Under the pieces are notes generated by a model, which worked only from the letters and a program-made list of their open reading frames with translations, did no database searches and had not been told where the DNA came from. A stretch of DNA of 64,000 nucleotides, taken from positions 27,343,187 to 27,407,186 of the forward strand of contig OX638368.1 of the NCBI GenBank assembly GCA_951812925.1. The letters run 5' to 3'. Below are positions 54,836-64,000 of the stretch, piece after piece (the stretch's first letter is position 1; every line of letters begins with the position of its first letter). This DNA comes from Calliopum simillimum. Taxonomy: Eukaryota; Arthropoda; Insecta; Diptera; Lauxaniidae. A program made the translations under genes and the position numbers.

Positions 54836-57800
54836 ACTTTAAGACAACGGCACCATTTCAACGTTGCTGTTACCTCCAGACGACGACTCTTTTGTAAATA
54901 ACACAACTCCATTAATGCCAAAAGAGGACTGCTGTTGCAGCTCAAAATTTAATCGTGCACTATTTTTTAACGATGGCAAGCGCCACATTGATTATATACT
55001 TGCATACAGATTTAATCCGCAAGCGCCGATCGAGTTAGAAAATGCTGAGAAACGTAGGGTGTTTGAGGAGAATCTCATTAAACAGGACTTGGAATTGGAA
55101 CATGTAAGGAGAGGCAAGGAACCAATATGTGCAGTTAAGGTAAGTGAAGAATAAATCATTTTGAAGGTGGGTTTAATATAAATAAATAATTTTTCCTTTT
55201 TTATTTTAGATTCACGCACCACTTGAGGTTCTACGCCGTTATGCTGAAATTCTTAAATTCAGAATGCCAATGAAGGAGGTTTGAATTTCTGTGCTTAGAA
55301 TGGCAAAGCATGATATGTCCAATATGATGAATTTTTAATGAGATGGATTTTAAACTTTAATTTGATTGGAAAAATCATATAAATTCGGTCATGGCATGTC
55401 TCGGAAACCAGCTGGTGTTGAAATATATGATTTTGCCAGCTCCTAGATCTCACTCAAACAAACCACCCGCGCGTTTTCTTCTAAATTGGTATCTGGGGAC
55501 TTTCTGGTCCATAAAATCATAGCTGGTGCCGTTTTTGGAGGAATTGTCCATACTTATTAAACGAAAAAGCATATGCACGCATACTCTCAATTCGATTTTG
55601 ATCGGAATCAGAATGGTCACGTTTCAGTAAATCAGAAAATTCAGTAGCCAATTTTTTTATTGCAGTAAAATTCTGATTCCCTTTTGTTTTTCCAAACGCA
55701 GAGCACCTTAAGATTGATTCCATTCCGATTCCGATCGAAATCGGAATTGAGAACATGCTTGATAACAAAATTGGTATTTCTCAAAAATAGCACCTTATTC
55801 GATTTTATAGAAAATGGATAATGGTCCCTAAAGGTCCCCAGATACCAATTCGGAAGAAAACGCTCGGGAGGCTTGTTTTCGAATTAAAATCGTTTCCACC
55901 TTGCCGTGTGAGAGCTGCCTGATGAAGAAAAAACCTATAACGAATTAAATCGGAATTATCATATTTAGCTATATTTGCACAGATTTTATCTCATATCTTC
56001 TATATACCGGGTGGTTGGTAATCGGTTAAACACCGGAAAATTAAAGATTCCTGGGACTGTTCTGAATAACTTTTCTTAGTTCCGCTTTTCGAAAATCGCA
56101 AAACCGACGGAAATATAGCCAACGGAATATCAGGATATAGCTTTTTTGAAAACCGGAACTGGAAAATCGGAACCCCTTCATGGATTTTAATAATATTTGT
56201 GTCATATGAAAGGTTTTTTGATTGGCTATAAAATTGGTGCAGAAAAATTCTAAATCCGAGTCATGCTTTTCGAGATATAACAAATTTTTGAAAATTTTGA
56301 CAGCTGATTTCAAATCAAAACACCGAGAAATGGAGGTTAAACCGGTAGCTTGTGTCGACACGTGTAACCGTTGATAGCTGTCAAAATTTAATTTTGACAC
56401 TTGTATCGTGTTCAGCGACCCGAAAAACAATAAGATACACATTTGATGGCGAAAAATATTTCAGGCAACGCGATTCCCAGCAAGTTAAAACAAGAAGTAT
56501 ATAAAATCCATGTTAATTTTCATTTAAATTTGAATGTATTCTTGGCACAGGTTAATTCGTTTAAAAAAACCTGTCGTTTAGGGGATCTAATTTTTTCTCA
56601 AAGTCTTTCGATTCTGGGGGAGCGCGACATAAAATTTTGACTTTTCCCAAATAAGAGACACCCTAGTGTACACATATCGGCTATTTTTTGTAGATCTTGT
56701 AATTCTCTACAAATTTGGTCCCATTACTTTTTATCGTGGTACTTACCAGTTCGCAGACATCCTTAAAAAAACAGTAATTTCGAAGCCTTAACGGTTATTC
56801 AAGATACATTTTTAAGGTCATGAGCCGTTCGAAAAAAAATTTTGTACGATATATAGAAAATTAAATTATCTTTCAAAAGGCATTTTAATTTTGTTTGTAC
56901 AACTTCTCATTGAAGAGTTATTGCAATTTGAAAAGTAAAATATTTTAATATGAACTCATAGGTAGTATTTCATATCATAACTTTTAACAACTTTTTAAAT
57001 TGGGTGATCTCCTAAACTAGAAGTCGTACGCAAATACTTTTAACGTACTTTTGTAGGAAATTTCCTGTGCTACAAAATTGGAGACCAACATTTTTCTGTA
57101 AAAGTTAGCATTAGCGAGATATTTGCAAAAAACTGATTTTAGCGACCTTTGAGCCCGAATAACTTTTTATGCGCACACGACTTCGCAATGGACTTTTCAC
57201 AGTTTGTGTATCATGCATAAATAAAGACAATTCCGGTGAAAAATTTCCACTGGGAATTTTTTCGCAGAAAATGTCTTATTTTCCTGGGCTAATATGTAAT
57301 TTGTACCTGATTTTTTTCATAAGCATTATTTTTTTATAGGAAAACAAAAAAGTAAACCAAAGAAATGTTCATGCAATTTACCAAAACATTACAATAGCAC
57401 AATCTGGAATATTCGGATTTTAAACTTTTTTACACTGTAGCCAATTAAAGTAGCTTTCATATGACACTAAAATTATTAAAATCCATCAAGGGTTTCCGAA
57501 CTTATACCGATTTTCATAAAGCTATATCCCAATCTTCCAATAGCTATGTCTCAGTCAGTTTTGCGAATTTCTAAAAATGGAACGAAGACAAGTTGTTCAG
57601 AATAGTCCAAAGAATCTTAAATTTTTCGGTGTTTTACCGAATCCTAACCACCCTCTATATAAAAATGACTGTGTGTCTGTCTGTGTGAAGCATTATCACT
57701 CAGAAACTATTCGGCCAATTGGGCTGAAAATTCGGCAATGGGTGTATTCTAGGTATGGGATGGTTTTTATACTATACACGAAGGTTTCCTAATGTCACCC

Positions 57801-60800
57801 CTAGGCTTTTAAGTCAAAATGAAGGACATCTAGGTACACTGGAGAGAAAATATCTATGACAGACTATCAGCAAGTTTTAAATTAACAGTTTTCTGGGTCG
57901 CCTGAAGGTTCCCGAAGGTCATCAGAAAACTTGATAGTCAAAATGAAGAATATTTAGGTATACTAGAGGGAAAATATCTATTGCGGACTGTAAACTAGCT
58001 TTAACTGAGTTTTTTTGAAATACCCAAAGTTTTCCGAAGGTCACCCGAAGGCTACATAGTCAAAACGGACAATATTTAAGCATACCAGAGGGAAAACATC
58101 TATGGCGGATTATCAACAAGCTTTAAATGATAGTTTTCTGTGTCAACTGAAGGTTCCCGAAGGCCATCTGCAGGATTCATAGTCAAAACGAAGAAAATTT
58201 TGCTATACTAGGAGGAAACTGTATATTGCAGACTATCAACAAACTTTAATTGATAGTTTTTTGGAATAGCCGAAGGTTTTATATCTAGATATACTAGAGG
58301 GAAAACATCTATGGCGAACTATCAAAATGTCCCGATTTATAGTTTCTTTGGCACTCAAAGTTTTCCGAAAGTCTCCCGAAGGCTTCACAGTCAAAACGAA
58401 GAATATCTAAGCATACTATAGGGAAAAACATTTATGGCGGATAATCAACAAGCTTTAATTGATAGTCCTGTCCACTGAAGGTTCCCATAGGTCATCTGAA
58501 GGCATCATAGTCAAAACGAAGCCATACTGAGAGAAAAAATCTATGGTGAACTATTAACAAGCCTTGATTGATAGTTTTTGGGGACACCCGAAGGCTTCAT
58601 ATACAAAACGAAGAATATCTAAGCGTACTTGAGGGAAAACATCTATGGCAGACAATCAACAAGCCTTAATTGATGGTTTCCTGGGTCACCCCAGCTAAGC
58701 TATTTGGAATTTTGAGATGCTTTGAAATGAAATTAACTTTCCCATGATACATTAAATGTTGACGTTAACTTTAAATATCTTGTTATTTCACGTTTTATAA
58801 TCTTAACAATTAATTTCCTCAATTATTTTGAACAGCTTCAGGGCCTGCCATTTCGCAAACGAAAAAGTGTTTTTTCACCGATTAAAAGAGCTTACACAGT
58901 TTTCTCACGTAAAATTTTTGTGGACGATCAGCATTTTCCCAAGGTTCCACATCGTTTTACGGCCATTTATAGCCGCGATAAGGAATATTTGTAAGTGTTA
59001 CATCTGAAAATTTTCTGTATAAGTAGTGAACAAAATATAGGAAAATTATCATAACTTTATTTACAGATTTGATATACATCGGGAAAACTTCTTCACTCCC
59101 GCAATACGCTCACGTATCGTTCAATTCATTTTGGATCGTAACCGTTACCCTACAAATATTGAAGGAGAAATGTCAGTTGGTATCGAACGTTTGGTAACAG
59201 AGAATGTTTATTGCTCTGCATATCCTTTACATGATGCAAGAAGATGATATTCTGTAAAAGTACAATACAATTTTAATGTTATGTTTTTAATATTTAGGGT
59301 GACATTAACGAAAAAGGCACAATGCGTGAACAACTTTACACGAATTGGACTTCTATTAGCAATTGGAATCGCTATCAACCGCTGGATTATATCAAAGAAT
59401 ATTTTGGTGTTAAAATTGGTAAGTGGCACATTGATACTCAAACAAAGTATGCAATATTCTTACAAAAAAAGTTTCAATGTTCTCTGCAGGATTATATTTT
59501 GCTTGGCTGGAATTCTATACACACATGTTATTGATGGCTGCCATCGTTGGTGTACTTTGTTTATTTTATTCGTTGTTTACATTAGAAGACTTTGTGCCAG
59601 CGTAAGAGGTTATTAATTTGCTACGGGGGCTGTTTGATAATCTCGAGACTTTTTGAACTTCCCGCACAATAACTTTAAATCCAAACACTGCTTCCGTCAA
59701 CTGTTCTCTATTAGAAGGCCACTGTGAAGTTTTAAGCAAACTGGGTCATTTTGTTTGTGTATGAGAACCATTGAAAGCAGATAACTTCGTGAATTTTAGC
59801 GAAAATGGGAAAAAGATTAAGCATTATTTTTTTTTTGTAAACAAACCATCACCGAATCCAAGAAAAGGCTTTATAAATATAGTGGAGACTCTACACCATT
59901 AATTTCAATCTTTAAGAAGTGGCTTACTGAGTTACGTTGAGGTTTGTAACGGTTTTGCTCGCCGGTGGCCAGGGGTTCGCTACAAAAATTTATAAAAGAA
60001 AAGGACGGCCTTTTGGTTAGATTCAAAGTCACGGGTTAGGGTTTTATTAATTTACTTCATTTTTATTCGGTTTCTGTCAATATACTTATAACAATATAAT
60101 AAATAAGACACGTCTCTCTACTCCCCACCCCTCTCTGCTCCTGTGCGTCGCTCTCTCAGCTGCCACCCGTGGCCTAGTTGAGTGTAGTAGTGGTTAGTTG
60201 CTTCCCAGTGTGCCAAACGGTTCATATCTCCGCTTTTTTATCCGTTACTGATCCGTTTGCGGGAGGAATTCCCAAAAAAATAAAACGATTCGCTCCGTAA
60301 CGGATAAAAAAGCGAAGATATGAACCGTTTGGCACACTGGGTTTGCTCACACCTAACGCAATAGTATTCTCTTGAACGTGTGCTCTATTGCTGATATCAT
60401 ATCGGGCTGCTCATAATTAATGTAATGGTATTCTCTAGGACGCGTACTCTCTAGTCGTGGGTAGCTGATATCGTTTCGGGTTGCTCACACCTAACGCGAT
60501 GGCGTGCTCTATAACCGTGAGTAGCTGATATAGTGTCGGGCTGCTCACACCTAACGCAATGGTATTCTCTTGCACGCATGCTCTCTAGTCGTGAGTAGCT
60601 GATATCGTATCGGGCTGCTCACACCTAACACAATGTCTTCTTTTCTCACCCCACGCTATTATCTTTCCTTCTGCATCTCCTTTGTACTTCAGAGAGCACA
60701 CCTGCGACCAACTGATATATAATAGGGCTTGATCGTGAGTCTGTTCCCCCCTTACACTTTAGCCGTGAGCAGCTGATTTATTATCGGGCCATCCACGTCT

Positions 60801-62384
60801 TATGTGGTGGTTCTCTTTCCGCCACCGAGCACTATCCCCATATACTTCACTCACGCTATTGACTGCAATGTTCTCCTCTACGCGACTAAATACCCCTTAT
60901 TCCACTCAATACTCTGCTATTTGCATACTCGACTGCATTTGAGACTAGATTGTACCAACGAATAACTGATATATTATCAGGCTACTCGTTTGTGCTACGT
61001 GTGTTTAGTGCCTCGGTCTCTACGCTACTACGCCCCACTACTAATACTACAACTAAGTACTTTAACTTATCAAATACCTTGTTTCCTTGCTGCTTAACGC
61101 TTTATCTGCTACTTCTGCTTACTGCTGCTGTTGTTTACCGGTCGCCGGCCACGCAAAGATTGTCCCGATCCATTGCTGTGTGCCTAAATTTATTTTTGCA
61201 AACAGCAGATAAATCGAAAGACAGCTGTGTGTCAAAAACAGCTGTTGCGCAGTGTTGCCGCATATATCACTTTTAGTGATGTGGTGGGGATTTTACTCTA
61301 AACTAATTTATGCATATTTTTCCTTAAATAGTTACTTAATTAATACGTATAAAGTTATTTTAATTAATAACTAGTAAGGGCGTAACTTTTGGCCTGGCCA
61401 AAAAATAAATGCCCTACACTGCAGTATTTTGAAGCTTTTGCTTAAAAAGTAGGTGCGCATTTTCGTGAAAAATACTCCTAAAATTCCATTTTGAATATAT
61501 TTTTTGTATGGGCGGTAGGCGTGTACGTTGACCGATTTCGCTCATTTTCAATCCCCCGAGCTAACTTTGACGACGGAGGCTGTGCATCAAATTTCATTGA
61601 ATTATCTTGGTTAGTTTCCCAAAAATTGCATTTCCACACACAGCCAGCCAGCCAGACAGACGGACATGGCTATATCGAGTCAGGAGGCGACGCTGGTCAA
61701 GAATATGTATACTTTTCTATGTCTGCCACGCCTCCTTCTGTGCGTTACAAACGGAAGGACAAAGTGACTATACCCTGGGTGTAGGGTATAATAACCCAGT
61801 GTGCCAGACGGTTCATATCTTTGCTTGTTTACCCGTTACGGATCCGTTACTGATCCGTAGCGGAGATTTCAACTGTCTGGCACACTGGGAATACATATTA
61901 ATTATAAATGAATAGAAAATAATATAATATAAATTATAATATAACGAGCGATGATTTGTAGGAGGAAAACGCAGCTCCGCCAACTTTCCCCCTCACAGGT
62001 TGTAACAGTACAAGTAACATCGAACATTTAGTTTGCCTAAAAAAGTTCTCAGGCCAGAAATCGTCGATAAAATCCATGGAATGTTATTGGACGATCGTAG
62101 AATGAAAATGTGTGAGGAAGCTGAGGATGTAGGCATCTTAACTGAGCGGTTATATTTTATATAACATGAATATTTGGAAATGAAAATGCTATTTGCGCGA
62201 TGCCTGTCTGAATTGCTTAAACCTGACCATAAACGCAACAGTGTGACTACGGTGTGTGACAGTGTTCGTGGGTTTTTTCGGGAAATCGTGCTACCTAAGT
62301 AAGGCCAAGGAGGGGTATGTCAGTCAACAAGGCCACTGTTTTTTCTTTTTTCGGATCCATGCAGTGTCATCCACATCGATTACC

Positions 62385-62420
<36 letters not shown>

Positions 62421-63413
62421 GAAAAACGCCGAATTTGCTGTATCGAGGACTTTGCTGGGGAATACAAATTTTTTTTTTTTGCCGAAAAAATATAAATATC
62501 TTATTCAAAAAGTCTCGAACTTATCAAACAGCTCTCGTCACAAGCATAATCAATTTAATTTGTTTACTTTCTTCAGTAAAGATATTTGTGACAACGGTAC
62601 GACGATAATGTGCCCACTATGTGACTGGTGTGAATTTTGGGACCTACACGAAACCTGCTATTATGCAAAAATCACCTACCTCATTGATAATGAAAGTACG
62701 GTTTTTTTTGCTGTATTCATGTCCTTTTGGGCAACACTCTTTTTAAAATTGTGGAAACGTTATTCTGCCGAAATAACACATCGTTGGGACTTAACTGGAT
62801 TCGATATACATGAAGAACATCCACGTCCAGAGTATTTGGAGAGTCTTAAAAATATACCACCAACACGCATCGATTATGTGACAAATACTAAAGAACCGAC
62901 TGCACCATTTTGGCGTATGAAGTTTCCAGCAACAGTTTTTAGCTTTTCTGCTGTTCTAATGCTGATTGCCTTAGCGTTTGCAGCACTTGTGGGAGTCATT
63001 GTCTATCGTATGTCAATGGTGGCCGTATTCAAATTGGGAAAAAGGCCGATGACAACTTCGACAGCTATTATAGTTGCTTCCGTTTTGGCAGCTTTTGTTA
63101 ATTTAGTATTTCTCTATATACTCAATTATGTGAGTAGGATTCAAAATTATGCATAGTTACTTCAAAAATTACATTTCCATCTAAATTTATAATGGATATT
63201 TCTTTGCAGATGTACTACTATTTGGCCTTGTACCTTACTGAATTGGAAATGTGGCGTACACAAACAGAATTCGATGATTCATTGACATTAAAAATCTATT
63301 TATTGCAATTTGTTAATTATTATTCATCTATATTTTATATAGCCTTCTTTAAGGGGAAATTTGTTGGACATCCTGGTCAATACATTAAAGTTTTCCAATA
63401 TAGACAAGAAGAG
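54836..63413 (+). CDS. Anoctamin (TMEM16 family), tandem copy 2, 3'-incomplete
   Basis: Exons 54836-55139 (coding from ATG 54915), 55210-55278, 58836-58990, 59067-59235, 59298-59418, 59490-59601, 62577-63129 and 63210-63413 match exons 3-10 of copy 1 in order, phase and nearly length. All stay open: [97 protein letters not shown]. Two points differ: with the copy-1 acceptor (TAG at 54833-54835) the second codon is TAA (54840-54842), so translation likely starts at Met 54915 (MPKEDCCCSS). The fourth listed exon ends GAT|GCAAGA instead of GAT|GTAAGC, implying a GC-AG intron or a broken splice site. No counterpart of copy-1 exons 1-2 was found upstream. The Ca2+-ligand exons lie beyond the window. 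Because the frames are kept it is probably a functional paralogue. Confidence 0.82.
55460..55890. mobile_element. ~430-bp foldback element
   Basis: CGTTTTCTTCTAAATTGGTA TCTGGGGACTTTCTGG matches the complement of GGTCCCCAGATACCAATTCGGAAGAAAACG. Further inward, CCATAAAATC / GATTTTATAG and GGAATTGTCC-type words pair. It lies in the intron after the 55210-55278 exon. Confidence 0.8.
56008..57657. mobile_element. 1.65-kb foldback element
   Basis: Left GGGTGGTTGGTAATCGGTTA AACACCGGAAAA and right complement (GGGTGGTTAGGATTCGGTAAAACACCGAAAAA) are the ends. Arms then match through TTCTGAATAACTT, AATATAGCC, TTTCATAAAGCTATATCC and TTAATAATTT.GTGTCATATGAAAG. The arms are related to the 29.0-kb foldback. 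Short ORFs are not genes. Confidence 0.85.
57790..58695 (+). repeat. Tandem array, ~120-bp unit, about eight copies
   Basis: Each unit has AGTCAAAACGAAGAATAT(C/T)T, AAGCATACTAGAGGGAAAAC ATCTATGGCGG, CTATCAACAAGCTTTAATTG ATAGTTTTCTGGG and CGAAGGTTCCCGAAGGTCA. Unit starts lie near 57811, 57933, 58057, 58182, 58390, 58508 and 58601. It lies in an intron of anoctamin-2. Confidence 0.9.
60204..60341. mobile_element. 138-bp palindromic MITE (copy 1)
   Basis: CCCAGTGTGCCAAACGGTTC ATATCTCCGCTTTTTTATCC at the left and its complement at the right; the arms cover nearly the whole element. A second copy is at 61795-61889. Confidence 0.9.
60345..60640 (+). repeat. Tandem array, ~72-bp unit, 4-5 copies
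   Basis: Units share CTCACACCTAACGCAATGGT, ATTCTCTTG.ACGC, GCTCTCTAGTCGTGAGTAGC and TGATATCGT.TCGGGCTG. Related looser units (GAGCAGCTGATTTATTATCGGGC) continue to about 60980. Confidence 0.85.
61387..61792 (+). repeat. Palindrome-bounded dispersed repeat, copy D
   Basis: Complete short copy: TTTGGCCTGGCCAAA start, GCGTGTACGTTGACCGATTT, CCAGCCAGCCAGACAGACGG, ATGGCTATATCGAGTCAGGA, GTTACAAACGGAAGGACAAA and the terminal hairpin TATACCCTGGGTGTAGGGTA TA. It lacks the four-unit array of copy A. Two overlapping frames here are not genes. Confidence 0.88.
61795..61889. mobile_element. 95-bp palindromic MITE (copy 2)
   Basis: CCCAGTGTGCCAGACGGTTC ATATCT and (complement of the right end) CCCAGTGTGCCAGACAGTTG; same family as 60204-60341 with a shorter, asymmetric centre (GTTACGGATCCGTTACTGAT). 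Confidence 0.85.
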
Positions 63414-64000
63414 GTGAGAGTAAACATAAACTTAGGCCCTGATTGAAAACTAAAGCCGGCAACTGCTATAGATCAGATGCTTAAATAGGCAACTATAAAG
63501 GCAACTAAAGAACTAACTAATTGGTTTGGTTGCCATAGACAATACGAATTTTGCAATAGCAACTAAACTGCGAGATAAGTTAACATTCACAATAGGGGCT
63601 TATATAGATAAGGGGGTAAACGATAAGGTTACAAAGCTTCTGGGAGTTGAAAGAGGAGGCCTAAACTATCAAAAAATTGCACCTGGAGGGAAATCTGATT
63701 TTCTGAATTATTTTGCCAAACAATTTTTCTCGGCTCACCCTAATGTTTTAGAGAAAACTTTTTTATGAAAAACTTTTAGCTCATTGTATGAGCTTTCTAA
63801 AAGCGCTTTTGGTTTATAGGTTTTTAAAGGATTTCGCAAAGTTCTTGACTTGTAAAGTTGATATTTTCAGTTTTTTTCTTATACTTTTTAACTTTGGCGG
63901 TCATTTTAGTATGAAAGTTGCTATTAATATATCCTTTTTTTTTGGAATCCTCGTTAAATTTCCTTCAATTCGGTAGTACATTTGTCATACCAATTTTTTG
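63414..64000. other. Intron of anoctamin-2, window end
   Basis: It starts with donor GTGAGA. Repeated AGGCAACTA / TAGCAACTAAA words near 63450-63570 suggest another repeat. An 80-codon frame (63526-63768) and a 62-codon frame have no recognisable domain. The next anoctamin exon is not in the window. Confidence 0.5.

Larger units (their letters stand above)
59945..62000. mobile_element. ~2-kb insertion inside the mariner
   Basis: GTTTGTAAC before and GTTGTAAC after the insert suggest a target duplication. The body is GC-richer (CTCTCTACTCCCCACCCCTC; many CTCTCTAGTCGTGAGTAGCT). It carries two copies of one MITE, a tandem array and dispersed repeat copy D. No transposase or RT was recognised. 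Confidence 0.5.
59628..62540 (+). mobile_element. Mariner transposon fossil, split by a 2-kb insertion
   Basis: TIRs GCTGTTTGATAATCTCGAGA CTTTTTGAA and complement of TTCAAAAAGTCTCGAACTTATCAAACAGC. The transposase N-terminus is read near 59855-59938 (ESKKRLYKYSGDSTPLISIF KKWLTELR), and resumes near 62055 (RPEIVDKIHGMLLDDRRMKM .. EAEDVGILTERL) with a stop near 62163 and HEYLEMKMLFARCLSELLKP after it. The DDE core is missing. A mononucleotide A31 lies at 62387-62417. Confidence 0.85.

Noticed and set aside
57577..57792. 71-codon open frame with YHSETIRPIGLKIRQ.
   Set aside because: It crosses the right end of a foldback element and unique DNA, and has no splice or conservation support.
63526..63768. 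80-codon open frame near the window end.
   Set aside because: It starts in a repeat, has no domain, and lies in an anoctamin-2 intron between well-defined exons.
1..64000. CRISPR-like arrays among the tandem repeats.
   Set aside because: The repeats are long, drifting and without regular unique spacers, and the DNA is eukaryotic.

Overview
The window is nuclear DNA of an insect, most probably a higher fly and possibly a tephritid fruit fly. It has spliceosomal introns with AT-rich GT-AG borders, fly-like proteins, and a very high load of small transposons. The species is inferred from protein and repeat character, not proven. No rRNA, CRISPR array, bacterial operon or convincing tRNA gene was seen.

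Four cellular genes and one tandem paralogue can be supported. From the left: (1) the 3' part of Kdm2 (CXXC, PHD, F-box, leucine-rich repeats), plus strand, ending at 2880. (2) The RED/IK splicing factor gene (beag), minus strand, 7303-8970, convergent with Kdm2. The gap between them holds a ubiquitin fragment joined to a non-LTR retrotransposon. (3) A 16-exon anoctamin (TMEM16) gene, plus strand, 12899-48907, with huge transposon-filled introns. (4) A four-exon, four-transmembrane protein gene on the opposite strand (41546-44882), nested in anoctamin intron 14. (5) A second, tandem anoctamin gene (about 54.8 kb to beyond the window end). Its eight visible exons match exons 3-10 of the first copy in order, size and phase, but its 5' end is altered.

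Most other sequence is mobile DNA, often nested. Intron 2 of anoctamin-1 carries a Ty3/gypsy-type LTR retrotransposon (15182-22738) with two nearly identical LTRs, a tRNA-Leu-type primer site, a gag with a SAP-like start, and three further insertions. The element itself sits inside a palindromic element. Other elements include a TTAA-flanked element holding a hAT-like MITE, many foldback elements (9.5, 24.2, 27.2, 29.0, 50.5, 51.4, 54.3, 55.5 and 56.0 kb), two dead mariner transposons (51.3 and 59.6 kb), LINE fragments, and tandem arrays of roughly 70-140 bp units at 26.4, 32.8, 43.9, 57.8 and 60.3 kb. A dispersed family bounded by small palindromes recurs at 26.4, 33.9, 43.5 and 61.4 kb.

The points most worth following are the remodelled 5' end and GC donor of the second anoctamin, the nested antisense membrane-protein gene, the LTR element whose LTRs look young while its body is broken by other transposons, a conserved sequence module shared by otherwise different foldback elements, the ubiquitin-LINE chimera, a short retroposon with telomere-like TTAGG repeats, and an unidentified decayed coding fragment at 47.7 kb.
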